Source: Thiodiazotropha sp040791665 (GTDB taxonomy: Bacteria > Pseudomonadota > Gammaproteobacteria > Chromatiales > Chromatiaceae). From it: a stretch of 64,000 nt of DNA. This document shows positions 7,853-17,114 of this stretch, piece after piece. Below the pieces are notes generated by a model. That model saw nothing but the letters and a program-made list of their open reading frames with translations. It was not told the DNA's origin and did no database searches. How positions within the stretch are numbered: the first letter of the stretch is position 1; every line of letters begins with the position of its first letter. The DNA is taken from NCBI GenBank assembly GCA_040791665.1, contig JBFNNX010000009.1:682001-746000 (forward strand), read 5' to 3'. The translations under genes and the position numbers were made by a program.

Positions 7853-9840
7853 ACACGCCGACAGTGGACGCAGTGTGTCTCACTGACCCGTATCTCTTCA
7901 GGATAGGCTTTTTCACACCCTGCCTCGGCTTGCGGACAGCGCGGAAGAAAATGGCATCCATGTGGTGGAGTGACAGGGGACGGCATTTCTCCCGGCAATC
8001 GCATTACCATGCGTTGTTTATCCGGATCAGGTATGGGGACAGCTGAGAGCAGTGCCCGTGTATAGGGGTGTTGAGGGCGCATAATCACTTCATCGGTCCG
8101 ACCCCTCTCCACTATTCTGCCCAAATACATAACGGCGATTTCATCAGCCATGTAGGCCACCACAGAAATATCGTGTGAAATAAACAGATAGGAGAGCTGA
8201 AGTTCATGCTGTAATCGCTTTAGTAGATTGAGAATTTGTGCCTGCACCGAGAGGTCCAGGGCACTGGTCGGCTCATCACAGACGATCAGCCGCGGTCCCA
8301 CCGCCAGCGCCCGTGCCACACATATGCGTTGACGCTGACCGCCGGAAAACTCGTGGGGGTATCTGCCAGCGGCGGAACAGGGCAGTCCCACTTGCTGCAG
8401 TAACGACTCGACATGCTGGCGTAACGCTTTTCCCCTGGCGACGCCTTGAGCGCGTAAGCCCTCGGCAACGATATCTGCCACCCTCATCCTCGGGTTCATG
8501 GATGAGATCGGATCCTGGAAGATGATCTGAAAATTCCTGCGCAGTCGTCTCAGCTCCTTTTGCTTCATTCCGGTCAATTCCCTGCCATCGAGAGAAATTT
8601 TGCCACGGGTAGTATCGATCAATCGAAGAATCGCCTTACCAACCGTTGATTTTCCACATCCCGATTCTCCAACCAACGCAACTGTAAACCCTCGGGCGAT
8701 ATCGAGACTCACCCCATCCACCGCCTTGAGATGACCTATCACATGTTGCAACATCCCTTTACGGAGTGGAAAATGCACCCGCAGATCCTCAATCGACAAC
8801 AGTGGGGAATCGCCACTATTCAGAGCAGGGTGACTATACACCTGCGAGTCTTCATCCTCACCTGGCCCGGCATCATCGGCCGCACGCAGGCAACGCACAC
8901 CTGAGCGGTCGTCACCCGGCTGCCAGGCAGGCGTTGTCTCTTTGCAGATCTGCAGGCTCTGATCACAACGCTCTACAAAACGGCAACCGGTAAAATCGCT
9001 ACCCAAAGGCGGTACAGATCCGGCTATCACTGCCAATTTTTCACCGGGAGAGCGACGCTCCGGCAGGGATGCGAGCAGCAGTCGGCTGTAGGGATGGATT
9101 GCAGCTCGAAAAAAGGGGCTGACCGCAGCGCTCTCGACGATCTCACCTGCATACATGACCGCAACACGATCCGCCATCTCCGCCACCACACCCAAATCGT
9201 GTGTTATCAGCAGGATCGACATACCCCTCTCCTGCTGCAACCTCTTCAATAGGCTCAAGATCTGGGCCTGCATTGTCACATCGAGCGCGGTGGTGGGCTC
9301 GTCGGCAATCAAAAGCTTGGGATTTCCCGCCAGCGCCATGGCAATCATCACCCGCTGCCTCATACCGCCAGAGAGTTGATGGGGATAGTAGCGCATGCAA
9401 CGTTCGGGATCGGGGATCGCGACCGCCTGCAACAGGTCGATGATGCGTTGGCTGATCGTCCTTCCCTGCAGGTCATCGTGGAGCTTCACGGCTTCTGCAA
9501 TTTGGTGACCGACCTTCATCAACGGATTGAGTGAACTCATTGGCTCCTGAAATATCATCGCCATCTGTCCACCGCGCAACTGCCGCATCGATCGATGGTC
9601 CAATCCGGTAACGTCGATGCCGTTAAATTCGATCTCCCCCTCATCGATGCAGACAGAGGGTGGCAACAACCGCATCAGAGAAAGGGCGGTCATCGATTTG
9701 CCACATCCGGATTCCCCGAGCAGGGCAAAGGTCTCGCCTTGATCGATCTCCAGATCGAGGCCGTCCACTATCTGAAGCGCACTATTCCCCTTATTCAAGG
9801 CCAGCCGCAGACCGGTTACCGTCAACAGTGGTTTAGTCAT
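7840..9840 (-). CDS. Peptide-type ABC transporter, double ATPase (DppD-DppF/YejF-like) with Cys clusters
   Basis: Fused ATPase of about 666 residues with two complete nucleotide-binding domains. The first has GESGCGKS, LSGGMRQR and ADEPTTALD. The second has GESGCGKS, FSGGQRQR and CDEPTSALD. Each domain ends in an oligopeptide-binding-protein-type tail with a cysteine cluster: CRFVERC...C...C in the linker and CHFLPRCPQAEAGC...HCVHC at the C-terminus. This motif is known from OppD/DppD-type subunits, where structures have shown iron-sulfur clusters. It is the last gene of the importer operon, 135 bp after the other double ATPase. I chose the ATG at 9840; an in-frame TTG at 9858 has a GGGA 7 bases upstream and is a real alternative. 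Its 3' end is formed by repeat copy A. Confidence 0.9.
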   Translation of the reverse strand: MTKPLLTVTGLRLALNKGNSALQIVDGLDLEIDQGETFALLGESGCGKSMTALSLMRLLPPSVCIDEGEIEFNGIDVTGLDHRSMRQLRGGQMAMIFQEPMSSLNPLMKVGHQIAEAVKLHDDLQGRTISQRIIDLLQAVAIPDPERCMRYYPHQLSGGMRQRVMIAMALAGNPKLLIADEPTTALDVTMQAQILSLLKRLQQERGMSILLITHDLGVVAEMADRVAVMYAGEIVESAAVSPFFRAAIHPYSRLLLASLPERRSPGEKLAVIAGSVPPLGSDFTGCRFVERCDQSLQICKETTPAWQPGDDRSGVRCLRAADDAGPGEDEDSQVYSHPALNSGDSPLLSIEDLRVHFPLRKGMLQHVIGHLKAVDGVSLDIARGFTVALVGESGCGKSTVGKAILRLIDTTRGKISLDGRELTGMKQKELRRLRRNFQIIFQDPISSMNPRMRVADIVAEGLRAQGVARGKALRQHVESLLQQVGLPCSAAGRYPHEFSGGQRQRICVARALAVGPRLIVCDEPTSALDLSVQAQILNLLKRLQHELQLSYLFISHDISVVAYMADEIAVMYLGRIVERGRTDEVIMRPQHPYTRALLSAVPIPDPDKQRMVMRLPGEMPSPVTPPHGCHFLPRCPQAEAGCEKAYPEEIRVSETHCVHCRRVRAC

Positions 9841-9975
9841 GTGTGCAATGTTCAACAAACAGCTGTCCCATTGATGATCTCGTCCTCAGAATGCCTCGAC
9901 TCATAGAAAGGCGTACGCTGCGGCATGCTACAGTCCGGTGTAGTTTCCTACACTTGGGCCTGTTAACCAGCTGCT

Positions 9976-11604
9976 TCAGACAGGCACTCTCGGTACTGCA
10001 GCAATCAACTGTTGTGTGTATCGATTGTTCGGACGATTGACAATATCCTCGGTTTTACCCTGTTCGACGATCCTGCCCTGATACATCACTGCGGTACGAT
10101 CACTGACATACTCCACTACACCGATATTATGGGTAATGAACAGCAGGGTGAGCCCATGCTTGGCACGCAGGTCCAGCAGCATGCGCAAGATTTCCGCCTG
10201 CACGGAGACATCCAGCGCACTGGTGATCTCGTCACATACGATAAAAGAGGGGGCGAGTGAGAGGGCCCTTGCAATGCCGATCCGCTGCCGCTGACCACCG
10301 GAAAATTCATGGGGATAGCGCCATAAGGCATCCTCCTCCATCTGCACCTGACCCAGCAGGTCTCTTGCCATCGCGAGGCGTGCTTCCTGATTTTCACCGA
10401 TCCCATGTACTTTCATCGGTTCCGTGAGGATGGCGGCGATACTCAGGCGCGGGTTGAGGGATGATATCGGATCCTGAAAGATGATCTGCATATGCCGTCG
10501 AAAACGCCTCAGCTGGGACCTGTTCATCTCGGTGATATCGGTGTCATCGAATGCCACACGACCCGCGGTCGGTTCGGTCAGCCGCAGGATACCCCGTCCC
10601 AGCGTCGTCTTGCCGCTACCCGACTCACCGACCAGCGCCAGAATCTCTCCCCGGGGTATCTCCAGATCGACACCGTCCACCGCGCGCACCTGATCGACCA
10701 CGCGTCGAAGCAGTCCCTTACGCACCGGAAAATGGATCTCCAGCTGAGACAGCTTGATCAGTGGAACCTGATCCCCACGCTGCTCATGGGGCTGGTTTCT
10801 GGCCAGGTTCTCCGGCAGGGCGGAAATCAGTGACTGAGTATAGCTATGGCCTGGACGGTGAATTATCTGCTCGGTGACACCGGTCTCGACCAGTTTGCCC
10901 CGCTGCATCACACCGACACGATCGGCAATCCGGGACACCACGCCAAAATCGTGTGTGATGAACAGAATCGCCATCTCGGTACGTTGTTGCAGGGTCTTCA
11001 TCAACCGCAGGATTTCACGCTGTACCGTGACATCCAACGCAGTGGTAGGTTCATCGGCGATCAATAGGTCGGGTTCACAGGCCATGGCCATGGCGATCAT
11101 CACCCGTTGACGCTGTCCCCCCGATAGCTGATGGGGATAGCTGTGGACCCGCGTCTGTGGATCGGGTAACTGTACCGCCTCCAGGGACTCCATTACCCGT
11201 TGCCACGCCTCCCCTTCCGAAAGCTCGGGAAAGTGGAGCCTTACTGCCTCGAGGATCTGTTCGCCAATGGTAAAAACGGGATTCAACGAACTCATGGGTT
11301 CCTGGAAGATCATGGCGATCCTCCCTCCCCGCACCTGCTGCATCTCAATCTCACTTAGGCCTGCCAGATCCGCCGGCACTTCACCCTGTGCATGAAAGAG
11401 GATCTCACCCGCATGCCGTTGCAGATTGGATTTTGGCAGCAGCTGCATGATCGAAAGTGCGGTAATCGATTTGCCGCTGCCCGATTCACCGACCAGGCAG
11501 AAAGTTTCCCCGCGTGCAATTTCGAAGCTGACTTCATCAACGGCCTTGATGGTTCGTCCCTGATGCTGAAACCAGGTATGGAGCTTTTTCACCGACAGCA
11601 ACAT
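9976..11604 (-). CDS. Peptide-type ABC transporter, double ATPase (YejF-like) without Cys clusters
   Basis: Fused two-domain ATPase of 542 residues that energises peptide-type uptake at the inner-membrane face. Domain 1 has GESGSGKS, LSGGQRQR and ADEPTTALD. Domain 2 has GESGSGKT, FSGGQRQR and CDEITSALD, in which the usual Pro after the catalytic Glu is Ile. Unlike the second double ATPase downstream, it lacks the cysteine-rich tails. Its ATG overlaps the permease stop (TGATG), so it is translationally coupled to the permeases and is the more likely dedicated ATPase. Downstream of its stop lies an imperfect inverted repeat (GCCTGT...ACAGGC, 9958-9985). Confidence 0.92.
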   Translation of the reverse strand: MLLSVKKLHTWFQHQGRTIKAVDEVSFEIARGETFCLVGESGSGKSITALSIMQLLPKSNLQRHAGEILFHAQGEVPADLAGLSEIEMQQVRGGRIAMIFQEPMSSLNPVFTIGEQILEAVRLHFPELSEGEAWQRVMESLEAVQLPDPQTRVHSYPHQLSGGQRQRVMIAMAMACEPDLLIADEPTTALDVTVQREILRLMKTLQQRTEMAILFITHDFGVVSRIADRVGVMQRGKLVETGVTEQIIHRPGHSYTQSLISALPENLARNQPHEQRGDQVPLIKLSQLEIHFPVRKGLLRRVVDQVRAVDGVDLEIPRGEILALVGESGSGKTTLGRGILRLTEPTAGRVAFDDTDITEMNRSQLRRFRRHMQIIFQDPISSLNPRLSIAAILTEPMKVHGIGENQEARLAMARDLLGQVQMEEDALWRYPHEFSGGQRQRIGIARALSLAPSFIVCDEITSALDVSVQAEILRMLLDLRAKHGLTLLFITHNIGVVEYVSDRTAVMYQGRIVEQGKTEDIVNRPNNRYTQQLIAAVPRVPV

Positions 11605-12776
11605 CAGCCCGACTTGCTCAAATAGGGATCGATGGCATCTCGCAACGATTCACCGATCAGGTTGTAGGCAAACACCGTGAAAAAGATGGCTCCGCCAGGG
11701 AAGGCCGCCATCCACCAGTTGAAGCGGGATGACTGTACCGCCTGATTGAGCATCTCACCCCAGGAGGGATCATCCACCAGGCCAAGCCCGAGGAAGCTCA
11801 ACGTCGCTTCGGCGAGAATCGCTGAAGCCACACCGAAACTGGCCGCAACCAGCACAGGTCCCATGCCGTTGGGCAACATGTGACGAAACAGAATCGATGG
11901 TAGCGGCAGGCCTGCAGCCTCAACCGCCTGGACAAAGTCCTGCTTGCGCAGACGCAAGAACTCGGCGCGCACATAGCGGGCATAGCCTGGCCAGCTGGTG
12001 ATACCGATGATCACCATCATGATGTAGAGACTTCGACCGAAGAAGGCGACAAAGGTCAGCAGCAGAAACAGGGTGGGCACGGCCTCGAAAATCTCCACCA
12101 GACGCATACCCAGGATATCCACCGCACCGGAGAAATAGCCCATCAAACCACCGATAACAATCCCCAGCAACATGGCGATACCGGTAGCTACAAAGCCAAT
12201 GCCGAGGGCGATTCGGGAGGCATGTATCATGCGGCTGAGTACGTCGGCCCCATTCTGTTCGGTACCGAACCAATGGGCCCTCGACTGCTGCGAAAGGGGC
12301 GCCTCCAATCCGGTATCGCCCCGGTCCCTTTGATAATCCTTTGGCGAGTAGGGAATCGGCGCATACACCACCCAGTCATATTTACCGGCGGCATCCGCAA
12401 CCCGGTACTGTTCATAGATAACCAGCTGCTGGGGCTTGACCCAGAGGTAGGCGAACAGCGCCGCCACCGCCAATACAGAGATCATGATCAAAAATTTGCG
12501 TAGCAGTGTGATGCGCCAGGGAGAGAGCAGCAACAGAGTAATGAAGCCGACCAAAAAGAGTACATCGACCGGTTGCAGATAGTTCAGCACCGGACTGCTG
12601 ACCTCGCCTTCGTGACTGAGCAACAACGGGAAGCTACTGGCAAGGAAGGGGGCGAAAACACCCACCAGGGCGAGGATAGCTACCCAGAACAGACCCAGGC
12701 GGGCACCCCAGCGGACAAAGGTCTGGCCGAGAATCCTGCGCCAGTAGCCCTGGCGTTTCTTCGCCGTCCTACTCAT
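11604..12776 (-). CDS. Peptide-type ABC transporter permease, DppC/YejE-like, enlarged
   Basis: Inner-membrane permease of 390 residues from the DppC/OppC branch. After the first helix (about 30-50), residues about 70-125 add extra hydrophobic segments that are absent from ordinary DppC (about 300 residues). The conserved core then follows from HWFGTEQNGADVLSRM, through the EAA-type loop (AVEAAGLPLPSILFRHMLPN), to the closing helices. It overlaps the upstream permease gene by 8 bp and the downstream ATPase gene by 1 bp. Size and family point to a YejE-like system (YejABEF takes up peptides such as microcin C), but the enlarged form leaves the substrate open. Confidence 0.92.
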   Translation of the reverse strand: MSRTAKKRQGYWRRILGQTFVRWGARLGLFWVAILALVGVFAPFLASSFPLLLSHEGEVSSPVLNYLQPVDVLFLVGFITLLLLSPWRITLLRKFLIMISVLAVAALFAYLWVKPQQLVIYEQYRVADAAGKYDWVVYAPIPYSPKDYQRDRGDTGLEAPLSQQSRAHWFGTEQNGADVLSRMIHASRIALGIGFVATGIAMLLGIVIGGLMGYFSGAVDILGMRLVEIFEAVPTLFLLLTFVAFFGRSLYIMMVIIGITSWPGYARYVRAEFLRLRKQDFVQAVEAAGLPLPSILFRHMLPNGMGPVLVAASFGVASAILAEATLSFLGLGLVDDPSWGEMLNQAVQSSRFNWWMAAFPGGAIFFTVFAYNLIGESLRDAIDPYLSKSG

Positions 12777-14154
12777 AGCTCACCCTTGGATCGGCCAGGG
12801 CATACAATATATCGGCCAGCAGATAACCCAACAGGGTCAGACAGCCGCCGATGAGGGTGATCGACAACACCAGTTCACGGTCCCGGGTCTGCACCGCTTC
12901 CACCGCCAGTTTGCCCATACCCTCGATACTGAAAATGCTCTCCACAATGACCGAACCCGCCAGCAGGCTGGGCAGCAGACTCGCGGCCACGGTAATCAGG
13001 GGTAACAGGCTGTTGCGGAATACGTGCCGCCATAGCACCACCGCTTCCGCAAGGCCCTTGGCCCTGGCGGTACGCGCATAATCGGAAAGCAGATTCTCCA
13101 ACACCGCCGTGCGGGTCAGTTTAGCAAGACCGGCAAAACCGCCATAAGAGAGACAGATCACCGGCAGTGCCAGATGCCAGAGCCGATCCAACAGAAACCC
13201 CCTCACCCAGGTCCCCTGCATCCAGTAGACCGCGAGCAGAAGACCCACCAGCAGGCCGGTGGTGAGAAATCCGAGCTGGCGCAGAAGGCGGTAGTCACTG
13301 CTCGCCAGCCAAGCAGCAAGCAGGGCGGAGACGGCTGGAAACCCTATCCACAAAGTGAGGGAACGTTGCGCCTCGGGCAACTGATAGACCATGGCCGCCC
13401 CCAACACTGCCCAGATGAGTCCGAACGCAGTCTCCCTGAACGGTCTTAAGGCGATTCGGCCCAACGCCAGAAAGAGTGAGATAGCAATTGTTACCACTAC
13501 GAATAACAGGGCAATATCCCACAGGCTCGACCAATGGGGCATGAACACCTGGTCGAGTACCAGTCGATCGCTCAATCCGGCGGTGGGGAACCAACGCCAA
13601 TATTGCTCATTGGCGAAAAAGCCGATCATCAGCACGCCTGCGAGCATGGTCGGCACCGACCAGAGTGCCAGCATGATCATGCCGCTGCTGACATCGAAAG
13701 AGCGTCCCCGCTCGACTGCCGCGCGCACTCCCACCAGCAGGGCCAACAGATAGACGATCGGTATACTCAGCACATTCAGAAGAATGGTAATCGGCACCCT
13801 TTCCGCAAGCAGCTCTGTAACCGGACGGCCATAGCGAAAACTGCGCCCAAGATCGGAACCCTTGTTGAAGGAAAAGCCGCTCATCCGATTCTCTTCATCG
13901 AAGGTGAAACCGATTGGCGAGACATTATTCAGCCAGCGCAGATATTGCAGATAGGGGGGGTCGTCCAACCCGTAGAGACGGTTGTAATAGGCCTCGATCT
14001 CCTTCTTCGCCTCCGGATCCAGATTCTGCCCCTCCACCAGACTCTGGGCGCTGATGCCGCCGGGCGATGCGGCCATGACCACGAACACCACCAGGGTAAT
14101 GCCCAGCAGCGTGGGCAGCATCAACAGCAGGCGTCTGAGCAGGTAGGTCAACAT
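12769..14154 (-). CDS. Peptide-type ABC transporter permease, DppB/YejB-like, with internal membrane insertion
   Basis: Inner-membrane permease of 461 residues; DppB-type proteins usually have 305-365. The N-terminal helix and the C-terminal EAA loop (ARTARAKGLAEAVVLWRHVF) are canonical. Between them, roughly residues 215-330 form an extra block of hydrophobic helices. The start codon immediately follows the binding-protein stop (no spacer), and the 3' end overlaps the second permease by 8 bp. The reading frame is intact through the insertion, so this appears to be a real architecture rather than an assembly error. Confidence 0.92.
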   Translation of the reverse strand: MLTYLLRRLLLMLPTLLGITLVVFVVMAASPGGISAQSLVEGQNLDPEAKKEIEAYYNRLYGLDDPPYLQYLRWLNNVSPIGFTFDEENRMSGFSFNKGSDLGRSFRYGRPVTELLAERVPITILLNVLSIPIVYLLALLVGVRAAVERGRSFDVSSGMIMLALWSVPTMLAGVLMIGFFANEQYWRWFPTAGLSDRLVLDQVFMPHWSSLWDIALLFVVVTIAISLFLALGRIALRPFRETAFGLIWAVLGAAMVYQLPEAQRSLTLWIGFPAVSALLAAWLASSDYRLLRQLGFLTTGLLVGLLLAVYWMQGTWVRGFLLDRLWHLALPVICLSYGGFAGLAKLTRTAVLENLLSDYARTARAKGLAEAVVLWRHVFRNSLLPLITVAASLLPSLLAGSVIVESIFSIEGMGKLAVEAVQTRDRELVLSITLIGGCLTLLGYLLADILYALADPRVSYE

Positions 14155-16026
14155 CTATTGGGTATAACGTTGCTCAATGCCAGGGACATAGTTCTCCAGT
14201 GGTACCTGTCCCAGATTCAGGCCGACCTTGGTATTGACTACATTGCGCAGTCGCCGGTCGATGAACACCAGACTTTTGTTGCGCCTGAGAAAGGTGTAGG
14301 GCTGGTCGGTAAAGAGATGAGTCTCGGCATCCCTCCACAGCGGCATGCGTCTCTCCTCATCCACCGTAGCCCGCGCCTCCTCGATAAGACGATCCAGCTC
14401 CGGATTGCTGTAGTTGATGAAGTTGTTCCCGCCACCTGCGATCTGACTGCTGTGAAACATCTGATAGAGGTCGGTTTCAAGGCCGCTGCTCCACCCCAAG
14501 GTAATGGCATCGAAATCCCGCTTTTTCATCAGATCAAGCATTACCGACCACTCAGTGGGCTTCGGCTGCAGCAGGATGCCGGCACGGGCCAGCATATCCT
14601 TCAGAAACAGCACCATCCGTCCCGTATCCTCATTGCCCTGAAAATAGACCAGTTCGAATTCGAACGGTTTGCCGTCGCTGTCCTCCAGGACGCCGTCTCC
14701 GTCACGGTCGGCATAACCGGCCTTGGAGAGCAGCTCAATCCCTTTTGCCTGATCGTAGTTACGCGCCTTGGTGTCGGGATCGTGCTGTTTGCTGCTGAAG
14801 CTGAATGGACTCACGGCAACCTCCGCATAACCGAGATAGATCTCGTCGACAATGCGCTGGCGATCGATCAGATAGGTCATCGCCTGTCTCACATCAGCTT
14901 GCGCAAAACGGGTCGGCTTTTCGTTGCGCAGCTGATTCCAGCCAATATAGGAATAGCCCGCCACCGGACTCATATACTCCCAATGCTGAGCCTTATCGCT
15001 AATCTGTTCATCATCGATCAACTGCTGATATTCGCGCGGCCGCGATCCATAAGTATCGATCTCGCCGTTGCGAAATGTGGTGAGGCGCGCACTGTCATTT
15101 TCGATCACACGCCAGATGAGCCGGTCGAAGGCCGGTTCCACCGGTCCCCAGTAGCGGGGATTGCGGCGCAGCTCCACGCCCCCTTTGTCCGGTGCCCAGC
15201 CCTTCGGGTCTTCAAGACGATAGGGGCCGGAACCCAACAACAGCCCCTTCGACTGGTTGAAGCTGTTGGGATCCTCGAGATAGGGCTGGTAGAAATGTTT
15301 CGGCATGATCTCCATGCCCCCAGCCAATGAGAGGGCGTTAAAATAGGGTTCGGCAAACTGGAATTTGACGGTGAGTGAATCGAGGGCCTCCACCGATTCG
15401 ATCTTTGCATAATAGGCCCTTTCCCGCGGCGCCTGGATCGCTTCGGTCATAATGAACTCGAAAGTGAACACCACATCCTCCGCCGTCAGTGGCACACCAT
15501 CTGAGAACTGCAACCCCTCTCGAAGTTTGAAGACAAAAGTGAGACCATCCTCGCTGACTGACCAGTCATGGGCCAGCAGCCCCTGCCACTCGAGGGTATC
15601 GGGATTGCGGATCAGCAAGGTCTCCAGGATATAACTCTGTACCTGTGATGAATAGACGTCCTGCGAAATAAACGGGGTCAGTGATTTCAGGTTGACGCCG
15701 AATGCCTGCACCAGCCAGTCCCCCTGACTATAGTCGGGCTGCCGGGTAACGGCGTAGGCGCGACCGAATGCCGCGGGCATTTGATCCTGCTGATGCGAAC
15801 CGGTTTTTTGTGCCAGACTCACGCCCTGTTGAATGCGTTGATCGAGGCTTCTGACCTGACCTGTTATCTCCCGGATATCTCCCGCCTGCTCTCGCATCAA
15901 CTGTTCCATACGAGACATCTTCTCCCATTGCCGATCGATCATATACATAACCAATACGATGGCGATCAACAACAGGGCAAGACCGCCAAAATAGAGAATA
16001 TCCCGACCGTTTAGGCGTCGCTGCAT
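14155..16026 (-). CDS. Family 5 extracellular solute-binding protein, membrane-anchored with coiled-coil stalk
   Basis: Substrate-binding subunit of the adjacent importer, 623 residues. The family-5 fold is visible through WQGLLAHDWSVSEDGLTFVFKLREG-type features and the DGVPLTAEDVVFTFEF block. A DRDGDGVLEDSDG segment resembles a calcium-binding loop. The N-terminus has no lipobox or evident cleavage site. Instead there is one helix (about 11-31) followed by a heptad-like stretch (about 34-70, KMSRMEQLMREQAGDI and onward), so the protein is probably tethered to the membrane by a coiled-coil stalk. It is the first gene of the operon and is divergent from fabI. Confidence 0.92.
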   Translation of the reverse strand: MQRRLNGRDILYFGGLALLLIAIVLVMYMIDRQWEKMSRMEQLMREQAGDIREITGQVRSLDQRIQQGVSLAQKTGSHQQDQMPAAFGRAYAVTRQPDYSQGDWLVQAFGVNLKSLTPFISQDVYSSQVQSYILETLLIRNPDTLEWQGLLAHDWSVSEDGLTFVFKLREGLQFSDGVPLTAEDVVFTFEFIMTEAIQAPRERAYYAKIESVEALDSLTVKFQFAEPYFNALSLAGGMEIMPKHFYQPYLEDPNSFNQSKGLLLGSGPYRLEDPKGWAPDKGGVELRRNPRYWGPVEPAFDRLIWRVIENDSARLTTFRNGEIDTYGSRPREYQQLIDDEQISDKAQHWEYMSPVAGYSYIGWNQLRNEKPTRFAQADVRQAMTYLIDRQRIVDEIYLGYAEVAVSPFSFSSKQHDPDTKARNYDQAKGIELLSKAGYADRDGDGVLEDSDGKPFEFELVYFQGNEDTGRMVLFLKDMLARAGILLQPKPTEWSVMLDLMKKRDFDAITLGWSSGLETDLYQMFHSSQIAGGGNNFINYSNPELDRLIEEARATVDEERRMPLWRDAETHLFTDQPYTFLRRNKSLVFIDRRLRNVVNTKVGLNLGQVPLENYVPGIEQRYTQ

Positions 16027-16065
16027 GAAGTTACTCCTGTGACCCGGGATAAATGATTAGAAACC

Positions 16066-16096
16066 AGGGCCTGTTAACACTAATCCAATAGGCCCT
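16066..16096. repeat. Inverted-repeat element, copy B (31 bp, minimal form)
   Basis: This intergenic copy reads AGGGCCTGTTAACAC then TAATCCAAT and ends AGGCCCT. The outer 7 bases are perfect inverted repeats. It is nearly identical to the copy at 47642. It sits in the 293-bp divergent region between the ABC importer operon (start 16026, minus) and fabI (start 16320, plus). I see no other definite signal in that region except the fabI ribosome site. Confidence 0.8.
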
Positions 16097-16319
16097 AGAG
16101 AGTCTATTATGCTTTCCCGGGACTTGAAAGAGTATGCAATCCGGAGTTGACCTGAACATAGACGAAAACAGGACATAGCCTCTCATATAGCCCCGAACAC
16201 ATTACCTACACTTTTCGCTGAAGATAAATTCCGGTAAGTTACGCAGTTTGACTCTAAGCTAGACTGTCTATTTGCCAGTCTCCGTGCATATATCGATGTC
16301 TCCTGTAAGGAATTGTTCC

Positions 16320-17096
16320 ATGGGCTTTTTACAAAACAAACGCATACTCATTGTCGGCATTGCCAGTAACCGCTCCATTGCCTGGGGTGTTGCAGAGGCC
16401 ATGCACCGCGAAGGCGCCGAACTGGCGCTTACCTACCAGACGGATAAGCTTAAAAAACGCGTCGACGACGCAGCCGAGAAATTTGCCGCGGATATTGTAT
16501 TGCCCCTGGATGTCACCAACGATCAACAGATTGCAGACCTATTCGGTACCTTGGAAAAGGAGTGGGGAGCTATAGACGCCATTGTGCATGCAGTGGGATT
16601 CGCACCCCGCGATCACTTGGAGGGTGGCTATCTTGACAACCTGACCCGTGAGGGTTTCGCCATGGCACACGATATCAGCTCCTACAGCTTCGCCGCACTT
16701 GCCAAGGCCGGACGCCCTATGATGCAGGGACGAAACGCCTCCCTGGTCACCATGAGCTACCTCGGCGCGGTACGTACAGTACCCAACTACAACGTCATGG
16801 GTGTGGCGAAGGCGAGTCTCGAGGCGAATGTTCGTTATTTGGCCGAATCACTCGGTCCGGAAGGCATCCGGGTAAATGCCGTTTCTGCAGGCCCGATCAG
16901 AACCCTGGCTGCGTCGGGAATCAAAAACTTCAAGGGCATGCTCGACGAGGCGGAGAAAAGGAATCCACTGCGCCGCAATGTCACCATTGAAGAGGTAGGC
17001 AATACCACGGCATTTCTCTGCTCCGATCTCGCCTCGGGAATTACCGGGGATGTTATCTATGTGGACTCGGGATACCACATCCTCGGCATGGCTTGA
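16320..17096 (+). CDS. fabI: Enoyl-[acyl-carrier-protein] reductase (NADH) FabI
   Basis: Catalyses the last reduction of each fatty-acid elongation cycle in the cytoplasm. At 258 residues it is close to the usual FabI length (about 260). It shows the FabI-type nucleotide-binding start (ILIVGIASNRSIAWG), the HAVGFAP segment, and the catalytic region SYLGAVRTVPNYNVMGVAKAS with the Tyr and Lys of the YX6K motif. The chosen ATG has AAGGA 8 bases upstream; an in-frame ATG 48 bases earlier would only add an unconserved leader. It converges with ppiD, leaving 18 bp between the stop codons. Confidence 0.97.
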   Translation: MGFLQNKRILIVGIASNRSIAWGVAEAMHREGAELALTYQTDKLKKRVDDAAEKFAADIVLPLDVTNDQQIADLFGTLEKEWGAIDAIVHAVGFAPRDHLEGGYLDNLTREGFAMAHDISSYSFAALAKAGRPMMQGRNASLVTMSYLGAVRTVPNYNVMGVAKASLEANVRYLAESLGPEGIRVNAVSAGPIRTLAASGIKNFKGMLDEAEKRNPLRRNVTIEEVGNTTAFLCSDLASGITGDVIYVDSGYHILGMA

Positions 17097-17114
17097 CACC
17101 GAGAAGAACCTCTC

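Noticed and set aside
9956..9985. Fifth copy of the AGGGCCTGTTAACAC repeat after the first double ATPase
   Set aside because: Only GGGCCTGTTAAC matches; the following bases diverge and the local GCCTGT/ACAGGC symmetry is short.
13534..15330. 598-codon open frame on the plus strand
   Set aside because: It lies antisense to the DppB-type permease and binding-protein genes, is His/Gln-rich, matches no family, and the minus-strand proteins are clearly real.
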